Below, piece by piece: positions 1 through 5,175 of a stretch of 7,402 bases of DNA (position 1 is its first letter; the number at the start of each line of letters is the position of its first letter). The DNA is from Acidobacteriaceae bacterium (lineage in GTDB: Bacteria > Acidobacteriota > Terriglobia > Terriglobales > Acidobacteriaceae), in the NCBI GenBank assembly GCA_003162255.1, contig PMMJ01000315.1, positions 11,237 to 18,638 on the forward strand. The letters are read 5' to 3'. Under the pieces are notes generated by a model. The model was not told the origin of the DNA. It saw nothing but the letters and a program-made list of their open reading frames with translations, and searched no databases. The position numbers and the translations under genes were made by a program.

Positions 1-47
1 TCGGCTTGGACGGGCGGGGGCGCCCGTCCCCACACGAACTAAGCCGA
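1..47. repeat. Two-part GC-rich inverted repeat / hairpin downstream of the 50-1315 gene
   Basis: An inner perfect 9-bp stem (GGACGGGCG at 8-16 with CGCCCGTCC at 21-29, loop GGGG) is enclosed by an outer perfect 7-bp stem (TCGGCTT at 1-7 with AAGCCGA at 41-47), leaving an 11-nt bulge at 30-40. It starts only a few bases past the stop codon of the minus-strand gene, so it could fold at the 3' end of that mRNA and act as a terminator or stabiliser. There is no T-run on the minus strand within the window, so classical Rho-independent termination is not shown. It resembles a dispersed intergenic hairpin rather than a gene-specific element. The window edge may cut it. Confidence 0.6.
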
Positions 48-49
48 GG

Positions 50-1315
50 CTAATTGCCGCACGAAATCGATACACGATACGCCTCATACCATCCTGTGTC
101 TTTCTTTTTTACGATTGCCGCTGCGGCATTGCCGCTGCTTTCGGGCCACAGGGCGACGATCCGGCCGTCGAACTCTAACGGTGAACTCGCAGCCACCAGC
201 TCGCGATCGGGAATCTCGAACGCCCGCAGGCCGTCACGGTCTAAGTCTCCGCGCCCCGCACTTCCGCTCTCCGAGACCAGCAACTGTGTGCCGGCGCCGC
301 AACTGGAGTGAACCGCGGCCAGGTCGCTACCCCACTTCGCGCCGCGGATTACCTGGTCTGTTGCTCCATCCACTAGATGCAGAGATCCATCCACCGCAGC
401 GATTGCCCATAGCGTGTAATTCGATCGCGGAAGCGGGGCCGACGAGTAGAAGGAAGGAACGTTGGAGAGTTTCCCGATGCCGGGAGAAAGCGCTCCGGTG
501 AAAAAGTTGCGTGCAGCCGCAAAGAAGGCGCGCACGCTGCCGTCCTCTGGAGTCAGGGGCCACGGGTCATCACTGTCATTGCAGGTGAGCGTCAGCGGTG
601 CGGGTGCGATGGAGTTCGTCCGGCAGAACGTTCCGGGCAGGTAAACGTCGAACAGATGATCGCGGCGCAGCAGAAGACGTCCGCGCAAATCGCGGGGAAA
701 GGCGCGCGAGTGAGCGACGGACGCCGACGATTCCAGTTCCCAGTGTCCGGCGGGATTCGCTCCCTGATGAGCATAGATCGCGACCGTGCCGTCACCGAGC
801 ACGATCAGGCGGGATCCTCCCGGCATTTCGACGGGGGCGATGTCGAGTATCGGCTGTTCTTGCGCGAACAGTAAAGTTGTTTTCAGAACGATCGGCAACG
901 CGGCGACGAATGGCGTTCCCGGTTGCGATCGCGGCACGGAGATGAGGGTGACCTTCTTTTCGTCGGACCCGATCGCAATCTCCGCCGTCCAAACGTATTC
1001 GCGCAGGCTCTCGGAGAGAACGACTTCGACTGTGCCCATCGCTGGCTCGTTTTTGGCGGCGTGCACGCCTTCGACGCGCAACTCGGCGTCGAGCGCGCTG
1101 CGCACTTCGCGCACGGACTTGTCGTCGAGCGACGAACGGTTGGTGACCTCGACTGCAAATGCGCCGGGCCCGGTCGCCACGGCAATCTTGTGCGCCAGTT
1201 GGCGGGCGGCGTCTCCCAGGGACGAGGCCGATAAGGAAGAAGGAAGAAAAACCATTGCGAGCAAGAACGAAGTCAGCCGACCTAATCGCAGACTGCTGGA
1301 CGTTCGCGCTCGCAT
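50..1315 (-). CDS. Secreted hypothetical protein, unknown function
   Basis: An open frame of 421 residues from the ATG at 1315. I do not recognise a named family. The chosen start gives a textbook Sec signal peptide: a basic n-region (MRARTSSSLRLGR), a hydrophobic core around residues 14-27 (TSFLLAMVFLPSSL) and a small-residue cleavage region near SAS. The frame is open 16 codons further up, to an ATG at 1363, but that extension is not signal-like, and a perfect TATAAT box lies between the two starts. The mature part is mostly short beta-prone segments, with a region near residues 165-225 (GDGTVAIY, RDLRGRLLLRRDHLFD), four cysteines scattered through the mature part, and an Asp-rich GDLDRDG near 356 that resembles FG-GAP/VCBS calcium loops, so a propeller-like exported protein is possible. 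No Shine-Dalgarno is visible at either start. Its 3' end is followed by the hairpin at 1-47. Coding status is well supported by length; function is unknown. Confidence 0.75.
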   Translation of the reverse strand: MRARTSSSLRLGRLTSFLLAMVFLPSSLSASSLGDAARQLAHKIAVATGPGAFAVEVTNRSSLDDKSVREVRSALDAELRVEGVHAAKNEPAMGTVEVVLSESLREYVWTAEIAIGSDEKKVTLISVPRSQPGTPFVAALPIVLKTTLLFAQEQPILDIAPVEMPGGSRLIVLGDGTVAIYAHQGANPAGHWELESSASVAHSRAFPRDLRGRLLLRRDHLFDVYLPGTFCRTNSIAPAPLTLTCNDSDDPWPLTPEDGSVRAFFAAARNFFTGALSPGIGKLSNVPSFYSSAPLPRSNYTLWAIAAVDGSLHLVDGATDQVIRGAKWGSDLAAVHSSCGAGTQLLVSESGSAGRGDLDRDGLRAFEIPDRELVAASSPLEFDGRIVALWPESSGNAAAAIVKKKDTGWYEAYRVSISCGN

Positions 1316-1330
1316 GTGCGGAATGGGCTG

Positions 1331-1336
1331 ATTATA
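1331..1336 (-). promoter_or_regulatory. Perfect -10 box (TATAAT) for the 50-1315 gene
   Basis: The minus strand reads TATAAT at 1336-1331, 15 nt before the ATG at 1315. Transcription starting about 7 nt after the box would give a leader of roughly 9 nt, in keeping with the lack of a Shine-Dalgarno there. No good -35 hexamer is present at 16-18 nt; a TTGACA-like TGAACA lies about 20 nt upstream. The match could be chance, but its position supports the downstream start codon. Confidence 0.4.
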
Positions 1337-1368
1337 GCGCGTGATCGATGGCGGCCTGTTCATAAGAA

Positions 1369-1454
1369 AGTTCTCAGTTCCCAGTTCTCAGTTCTCAGCA
1401 AAATCTCTGACTGCGCGGTTCACTGAGAACTGGGAGCTGAGAACTGGGAACTGG
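1369..1454. repeat. Inverted array of AGTTCYC heptamers (long stem-loop repeat)
   Basis: The left arm at 1369-1398 is four tandem heptamers of the form AGTTCYC followed by AG. The right arm at 1422-1454 holds the same heptamers reversed and complemented. Positions 1375-1398 can pair with 1430-1453: 17 perfect pairs on the outside, then 7 more with two G.T wobbles, around a 31-nt loop. The element sits between two minus-strand genes and overlaps the 3' end of the upstream one, providing its last ~20 codons. The tandem-plus-inverted design looks like a dispersed REP or MITE-like element. I recall similar strings in acidobacterial genomes but could not check this. Confidence 0.85.
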
Positions 1455-1718
1455 ATTTCGACTATTGTTGAGGCTGGGGACGATCACAATGCCGGCCGAA
1501 ATCAGCAGAGGAGCCCAGGCCAGCATCACCAGCGCGATCGGGATGAGCCAACGAGCACTTGCAACTGCTGAAGCAACTCCGGGCGCGCCTCTTTCAGGAT
1601 CGAAATTCAGCCTGCGCCGGCCGGCAAGGAACCAGTAAGCGTCGCAGGTGAGAATTGCGGCGGCGATCACGAACATCGCGATTCCCGCGCTCAACAGCAC
1701 ATACTTTAGCAACAGCAT
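1395..1718 (-). CDS. Small two-TM membrane protein, possibly a truncated N-terminal part of an SPFH/band-7 protein
   Basis: 107 residues from the ATG at 1718, chosen over an upstream in-frame ATG at 1760 because it begins directly with a membrane segment (MLLLKYVLLSAGIAMFV) and has a purine-rich AAAGGGGA about 6 nt upstream. Two hydrophobic segments lie at about residues 3-24 and 57-80, joined by a polar stretch with basic residues (GRRRLNFDPERG). The second ends in IVIVPS, which recalls the 'VVPSG' junction leading into the SPFH domain of acidobacterial prohibitin-like proteins; this is from memory. Instead of an SPFH domain, the last ~20 residues (from PVPSSQLPVLSE to the end) are encoded by the heptamer repeat at 1369-1454. 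It follows the 50-residue membrane protein by 13 nt, so both are likely co-transcribed. It may be a degraded 5' remnant or a genuine small protein. Confidence 0.6.
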   Translation of the reverse strand: MLLLKYVLLSAGIAMFVIAAAILTCDAYWFLAGRRRLNFDPERGAPGVASAVASARWLIPIALVMLAWAPLLISAGIVIVPSLNNSRNPVPSSQLPVLSEPRSQRFC

Positions 1719-1731
1719 GGCGTGTCCCCTT

Positions 1732-1884
1732 TCAATTCTGTCGCCCGTGTTTGGAAACATCCTGGCGGCGCGCGAACGCCACGCGGACGATCTGTCCGAA
1801 GATGAGTTCTTCGATCAGCAGAGACGCGGCCAGCGAGAACGTCAGGCCGCCGATGATCACCAGACCTTGCAGCATCGTTTCCAT
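1732..1884 (-). CDS. Very small single-pass membrane protein (50 aa)
   Basis: Translating the minus strand from the ATG at 1884 gives 50 residues ending in TGA at 1732-1734. A strong Shine-Dalgarno GGAGG (1891-1895) lies 6 nt upstream, the best ribosome site in this cluster. Residues 5-29 form one hydrophobic stretch (LQGLVIIGGLTFSLAASLLI, then EELIFG), followed by a basic tail (RVAFARRQDVSKHGRQN), so the C-terminus probably faces the cytoplasm. The gene ends 13 nt before the start of the next small membrane gene, which suggests a two-gene operon. I recall similar ~50-residue proteins from Acidobacteriota but know no function. A frame-shifted 63-codon frame over the same bases is arginine/proline-rich and is a shadow. 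Confidence 0.75.
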   Translation of the reverse strand: METMLQGLVIIGGLTFSLAASLLIEELIFGQIVRVAFARRQDVSKHGRQN

Positions 1885-1913
1885 GACTTGCCTCCATAAC
1901 TCCTGAATGCTCG

Positions 1914-1935
1914 GAGACGAGGCGAGCCTCGTCTC
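1914..1935. repeat. Perfect 10-bp inverted repeat (GAGACGAGGC-GA-GCCTCGTCTC)
   Basis: GAGACGAGGC at 1914-1923 pairs perfectly with GCCTCGTCTC at 1926-1935 across a 2-base centre. It lies between the stop of the L,D-transpeptidase gene (1950) and the ribosome site of the next minus-strand gene. It could end or protect the transpeptidase transcript, but no T-run follows on the minus strand. The flanking GTAGAGACGAGG form resembles the 'GTAGAGACG' hairpins found scattered through several bacterial phyla (from memory). Confidence 0.7.
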
Positions 1936-1949
1936 TACAAATTCGGCGC

Positions 1950-2519
1950 CTACTGTCCGCCGCCAGAGCTTAATCCGGTCTCAACCTGCGCGATCGTCTG
2001 GCTTTCGGCTCCAGTTCCAACTCCAGATCCGAAGACGGTCGCAATTTGTTCGTCGCGTTCCAGGCGAATCTGGACCGTGTCGCCGGCATCGACGATGGCG
2101 AAGAGTTCCTCGACATCCTGCTTGCCCATGCGAATGCATCCCGTCGATGCCGCTTTGCCGATCGAATTTGGCTGGTTGGTACCATGGATTCCGTAGCCCT
2201 TCGCGCTCAGTCCCATCCAGCGCGTGCCCACTGGGTTGCCTTTGCCGGCGGCGATGACCTGACCTTTGTGGTAGTACACCGGGTTCGAGACGCGGCTGAC
2301 GATCTTGAATTCACCCACCGGACTCGGAGTCGAAGTCTTGCCGACCGCGACGCGATAGATGCGGACGACCTTTCCGTTTTCAAACAGGGCCAGCTTGCGG
2401 TCGGGGATGCTGACCAGAATCCAGCGCGCCGTGGTTTTGGCGAACTCTGGAGCCTTGGGAGCTGGCGGGACGGGGACCGAGGTTTGCAGGGCCGCGCTGA
2501 CGGTTGTCATTGCGAGCAC
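1950..2519 (-). CDS. L,D-transpeptidase (YkuD-fold), signal peptide disrupted by an upstream frameshift
   Basis: L,D-transpeptidases make 3-3 cross-links in peptidoglycan or attach proteins to it, acting outside the cytoplasmic membrane. The YkuD domain spans about residues 31-153 of the 189-codon frame starting at GTG 2519 (an ATG follows at 2510). It shows RWILVSIPDRKLALFENGK at the start, the conserved HGTN (112-115), SIGK (119-122) and the catalytic STGCIRM with Cys128. A Pro/Ala-rich linker precedes the domain and a Gly/Ser/Thr-rich tail follows. The start is odd: this frame begins inside a hydrophobic signal-peptide core and is closed by TAA at 2544-2546, while a well-formed ribosome site, start and basic n-region lie just upstream in another frame (2545-2592). 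Removing one A there would restore a complete signal peptide. Without it the protein may be poorly exported. Enzyme assignment is firm; start and integrity are not. Confidence 0.9.
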   Translation of the reverse strand: MLAMTTVSAALQTSVPVPPAPKAPEFAKTTARWILVSIPDRKLALFENGKVVRIYRVAVGKTSTPSPVGEFKIVSRVSNPVYYHKGQVIAAGKGNPVGTRWMGLSAKGYGIHGTNQPNSIGKAASTGCIRMGKQDVEELFAIVDAGDTVQIRLERDEQIATVFGSGVGTGAESQTIAQVETGLSSGGGQ

Positions 2520-2544
2520 TGCTGCCAGGATTGCTCCCAGAACT

Positions 2545-2604
2545 TAAGATCGCTTTCCTCTGTCGATTCGCCTTGCCGTTTCCCCGGTTCATCGCGCTGC
2601 TCCT
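2545..2604 (-). other. Detached ribosome site and signal-peptide n-region of the L,D-transpeptidase gene
   Basis: On the minus strand AGGAG (2600-2604) lies 7 nt before an ATG at 2592, which opens MNRGNGKANRQRKAIL, a strongly basic n-region. In this frame translation then runs into a low-complexity shadow. In the +1 frame the next codons after the TAA encode VLGAILAAVLAMTTVSAALQ, a perfect hydrophobic core with cleavage site. The junction is at the sequence ATCTTAAGTT (2541-2550 on the other strand); deleting one base of the TTAA gives KAIL-VLGAIL. This indicates an indel mutation or a sequencing error in one gene rather than two genes. Confidence 0.65.
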
Positions 2605-2882
2605 GTTTGCTTCTGACTGCTCTCGCCAGAAGAAAAAGCAAGCGGGAAGCCAGAGCTAGCCGATTGAAAATAATGAAGTTAATATCGCGCCGGAGGTGGG
2701 TTGCGTGTCTTTAGAAACGAGGGTGTGTCTGGAGAGACACGGGTTTGCGTCGACATCGATGGCGTTTTTATTCGGTGAGTTTCATCTCACGCAGGCGTGG
2801 CATTCTGCGGCGATGTCCGGATTTCTCGCGGTTGAGCGGAGGGAAGTTACGCGGCTCTTGCAGCCATGCGTCGATGAGACAG
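2605..2882. other. Intergenic region upstream of the L,D-transpeptidase gene
   Basis: Together with flanking bases this is a gap of about 390 nt without a convincing gene. Short open frames on the plus strand lack ribosome sites and family features. It should hold the promoter of the transpeptidase gene, but I see no -35/-10 pair that I trust. A small hairpin is present: GTGTCT (2725-2730) with AGACAC (2735-2740), loop GGAG. An AT-rich patch at 2665-2690 stands out from the GC-rich surroundings. Confidence 0.5.
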
Positions 2883-2917
2883 AAAAAAGCCGCCATCAGA
2901 TTTGCGCCGATGGCGGC
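2883..2917 (-). terminator. Rho-independent terminator of the PEP-CTERM gene
   Basis: On the minus strand a perfect 9-bp stem (GCCGCCATC, 2917-2909; GATGGCGGC, 2897-2889) with an 11-nt loop is followed at once by six T (2888-2883). It lies 64 nt past the stop codon of the PEP-CTERM gene and is the only classical intrinsic terminator I find in the window. Confidence 0.85.
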
Positions 2918-2980
2918 AATCATTAGTCCAGGAGGACGAGGAAAACTTGACTTGCGAAAAAGTGAACGGCCGAACTTTGG

Positions 2981-3610
2981 TCAGGCGCGCCGCAGCTTGC
3001 GCCGCACCAATCCCGCGATCCCGATCAGGCCGGTAGAGAGCAGCATCAGGCTGCCGGGTTCCGGGGCGGACATCGCCGTTCCGCGATAGCCGATAAATTC
3101 CTGCGGCCCGTGGCCGGGGGTTGCGCCGACCGGTGTGTACAGCGCCAGCCCTTTGAACTCGCTCGCCGGCGCGTGCTGTGCTAAGAGCAGAGCGTTGCTA
3201 TCGAGAGCCAGCACCGCGGCGTTCGTGGTGATGCCCTTGGTGAATAGATTCCATACAGCCCAGTTGCCGGTTTGGGCGCTAATCGTCCCATTCATAACGC
3301 CCAGGAAAATGATGCCTGCGGCTTTATAGTCCATGATGTTCTTGCCAAACAAGCCTGCGCCAGAAAGCAGGCCGCTGACGTGAGCACTCCAGCTCTCACC
3401 CGCCGAGATGTGGTTAGAGAACGAGTCACACATCATAGGCGTGGCCCTTCCGCCGTTAATCGAGAAATAGTAGGGATAAGTGTAATAACCACCGGATACG
3501 TTGCTGCCCGGGTAAAGAAACGTCATATTGACCGTGGCGGAATTGGCTGAGGCCAGCGTGGAGAGGGAAAGGGCGACCACCAGCGACAAGAGAAAGCGGC
3601 GACATAACAT
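2981..3610 (-). CDS. PEP-CTERM sorting domain-containing secreted protein
   Basis: 209 residues. The N-terminus is a Sec signal peptide (MLCRRFLLSLVVALSLSTLASA, cleavage near residue 22). The C-terminus has the full sorting signal: PEP at 183-185, a hydrophobic helix at about 187-201 (SLMLLSTGLIGIAGLV), and a basic end (RRKLRR). In this family the signal is cleaved by an exosortase (EpsH/XrtA type) and the protein is displayed on or released from the surface; exosortase is not in this window. The body (22-180) is rich in Gly, Ser, Thr and aromatic residues, including YYTYPYYFSING and MMCDSF, and has no recognised catalytic motif. The ATG at 3610 has GGAG 8 nt upstream. The terminator at 2883-2917 closes the transcript, so it appears to be a single-gene unit. 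Confidence 0.9.
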   Translation of the reverse strand: MLCRRFLLSLVVALSLSTLASANSATVNMTFLYPGSNVSGGYYTYPYYFSINGGRATPMMCDSFSNHISAGESWSAHVSGLLSGAGLFGKNIMDYKAAGIIFLGVMNGTISAQTGNWAVWNLFTKGITTNAAVLALDSNALLLAQHAPASEFKGLALYTPVGATPGHGPQEFIGYRGTAMSAPEPGSLMLLSTGLIGIAGLVRRKLRRA

Positions 3611-3995
3611 GATGGATTCTCCAAAACTAACTCGACTTCGATTACTCTGTTCTCGACAAGTTTGATGGCGGGGAGGATGCGATGTTGAAGTGCAACCGCG
3701 GTGCCAACGGACGCACTAATTAGTGCTCGCTGTTGCAAGCACTTGCAGATTTGCGGAAATGGGAAAGTGAAAAGAGTTGCAGATGTCTGGGGCTGGGGAA
3801 CTTAATCGCCGCCAGTAATGACAGTTAGTAACTCAGGGTAATCGGAAGGAAGTAACCATGGCGATGCAGACGCAGAGACGGCTTCCGATCGGTCGGCAAT
3901 GTCGTCATGCCTGCAGCGATAATCTCGCCATAAGTTTCTTGTCGTCTTATCGGCACACTTCTTGTTTTCAGTGTTTCATCGGCGACTCTTGCCAC
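3611..3995. other. Intergenic region between the polyketide synthase and PEP-CTERM genes
   Basis: About 385 nt with no supported gene. A plus-strand frame starting at 3858 has a plausible purine-rich site (GGAAGGA) but runs antisense through the synthase gene and shows no domain, so I treat it as a shadow. The useful content is the pair of palindromes at 3713-3747, about 100 nt upstream of the PEP-CTERM start. No convincing terminator is seen after the synthase stop at 3996. Confidence 0.5.
3713..3747. promoter_or_regulatory. Two adjacent palindromes, possible operator upstream of the PEP-CTERM gene
   Basis: GCACTAATTAGTGC (3713-3726) is a perfect 14-bp palindrome. TGCAAG-CA-CTTGCA (3734-3747) is a second, perfect 6-2-6 inverted repeat, with centres about 21 bp (two helical turns) apart. 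This size and phasing would suit a dimeric transcription factor binding twice. Both lie 100-140 bp upstream of the PEP-CTERM start. No regulator gene is nearby, and a regulatory role is inference. Confidence 0.4.
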
Positions 3996-5045
3996 TTACC
4001 ATTCCAGCAAAACGAATTCCGAGCAGAACCCCGGACCCATCGCGGCCAACAGGCCGAGCGTGCCGGGTTCGGGCCGGCGGTTCTTCATGACCTCTTCGAG
4101 CACCACCAGCACGGAAGCGGACGACAAATTGCCAGTCCTGCGCAAGCATTGCCAGGAAACGTCGAGTTCACCATTCTTCAAGCCGAGCGCTTCGGCGGTT
4201 GCTTCCAGAATCTTCGGGCCGCCGGTATGCAGCACCCAGCTGCCGATGTTGGCGCGAGTCAATCCGCGGCCGGCGAGAAAGTCATCGAGATCGTGAGCGA
4301 GATTTTTTCGAACCAGGTTCGGGATTTCGCGAGAGAGAACAATACGAAAGCCTCTTTCCGATACGTCCCAGCCCATCATCTCCTCGGTGTTGGGATAGAA
4401 CACGGAGCGGGTTGCGAGGATCTTGGGGCCAGACAGTCCGCAATCGGCACCGGCCACGATGACCGCGGCTGCGCCATCTCCGAACAGTCCGGAGGAAATC
4501 AGGTTGGCCATCGAAATATCCTGGCGCTGCAGCGTGAGCGAGCAGAGTTCGACCGATAGCACCACTGCGGCCTGATCGGGATAAGCGCGCACATAATCGG
4601 CGGCGCGCGAAATCGCCGCCGCGCCGGCCACACAGCCCAGCCCGAAAATCGGAATGCGCCGGATGTTTCTGCACAATCCCAGGCGATTGATCAGCAACGC
4701 GTCAATCGACGGACTGCTGATGCCGGTCACTGAAACAAAAAAGAACGCGCCCAGGCTTTGGCCATTCAAACCCGCGTCCGCCAGCGCGCCGGACACGGCT
4801 TTTTCACCCAACTCCTTGGCGGTGCGAATCCAGTGATGGTTGGCCTCGCCCCAGGTTTTCATCTTTAAATATTCTTCTTTGGGGAGGGAGAGGAAGCGTC
4901 CGTCGACGCCCACGTGACGATGCAAACGCCGCAGCACGTGCGGGTTTTCGATCTGATCGCCCCAGTATTCCTGCAGGGCCGCCAGCAACATCTCCTGGGA
5001 GTAGTAATGCTGGGGAAAAGCGCTCGCCACGCCGGCAATTCGCAT
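3996..5045 (-). CDS. Type III polyketide synthase (chalcone/stilbene synthase family)
   Basis: 349 residues, the normal length for bacterial type III synthases. These homodimeric cytoplasmic enzymes extend an acyl-CoA starter with malonyl-CoA and cyclise it, typically to alkylpyrones or alkylresorcinols in bacteria. The catalytic triad is visible: Cys138 in GLGCVAGAAA, His273 in WVLHTGGPK and Asn306 in RTGNLSSAS. Other family marks are TGISSPSID (108-115), LFGDGAAAVIV (187-197) and the C-terminal AMGPGFCSEF (335-344). The ATG at 5045 has AGGA 6-7 nt upstream, and the first residues (MRIAGVASAFP) match the usual start. The gene stands alone on the minus strand; the methyltransferase or oxidoreductase partners often seen with such synthases are absent here, so the product may be a plain alkylpyrone or resorcinol. 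Divergent to it is a cytochrome c gene. Substrate cannot be told from the sequence. Confidence 0.93.
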   Translation of the reverse strand: MRIAGVASAFPQHYYSQEMLLAALQEYWGDQIENPHVLRRLHRHVGVDGRFLSLPKEEYLKMKTWGEANHHWIRTAKELGEKAVSGALADAGLNGQSLGAFFFVSVTGISSPSIDALLINRLGLCRNIRRIPIFGLGCVAGAAAISRAADYVRAYPDQAAVVLSVELCSLTLQRQDISMANLISSGLFGDGAAAVIVAGADCGLSGPKILATRSVFYPNTEEMMGWDVSERGFRIVLSREIPNLVRKNLAHDLDDFLAGRGLTRANIGSWVLHTGGPKILEATAEALGLKNGELDVSWQCLRRTGNLSSASVLVVLEEVMKNRRPEPGTLGLLAAMGPGFCSEFVLLEW

Positions 5046-5175
5046 TCTTATTCCTGTCTCGAAGTCTGTGGACCAATTAATCCGCCACGACTTCTCAAAG
5101 TTTGGATGCGATTAAGCTAGCACATTTGCGGATTCGCAGTGGTAGAGTATGGAATCGGAAAGGCAGGACCTACCA
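5046..5175. promoter_or_regulatory. Divergent intergenic region between the polyketide synthase and cytochrome c genes
   Basis: The window switches here from minus- to plus-strand genes, so these 130 bp must carry promoters for both, unless transcription enters from further away. It has AT-rich patches (5075-5085, 5110-5120) and a short TGCG-GATT-CGCA inverted repeat at about 5126-5137. A TAGAGTAT at 5143-5150 could be a -10 box for the cytochrome gene if translation begins at 5176. I see no convincing -35 box for either direction. Confidence 0.35.

Noticed and set aside
786..1331. Plus-strand 181-codon frame antisense to the secreted hypothetical gene
   Set aside because: It lacks a ribosome site and domain; the opposite frame has a signal peptide and greater length.
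1369..1454. Could the repeat be a CRISPR array?
   Set aside because: Units are 7 bp, directly abutting, and inverted across a centre; there are no spacers and no cas genes.
2696..3089. Two overlapping plus-strand frames in the gap beside the PEP-CTERM gene
   Set aside because: No ribosome site, arginine-rich composition, and they cross a clear minus-strand terminator and the end of a real gene.
3523..3738. Minus-strand 71-codon frame overlapping the PEP-CTERM start
   Set aside because: It overlaps the signal-peptide region of a well-supported gene and has proline/arginine-rich shadow composition.
3858..4559. Long plus-strand open frame (233 codons) with a GGAAGGA site, antisense to the polyketide synthase
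   Set aside because: It overlaps a firmly identified enzyme, has no domain, signal or membrane feature, and GC-rich genes commonly leave such open antisense frames.
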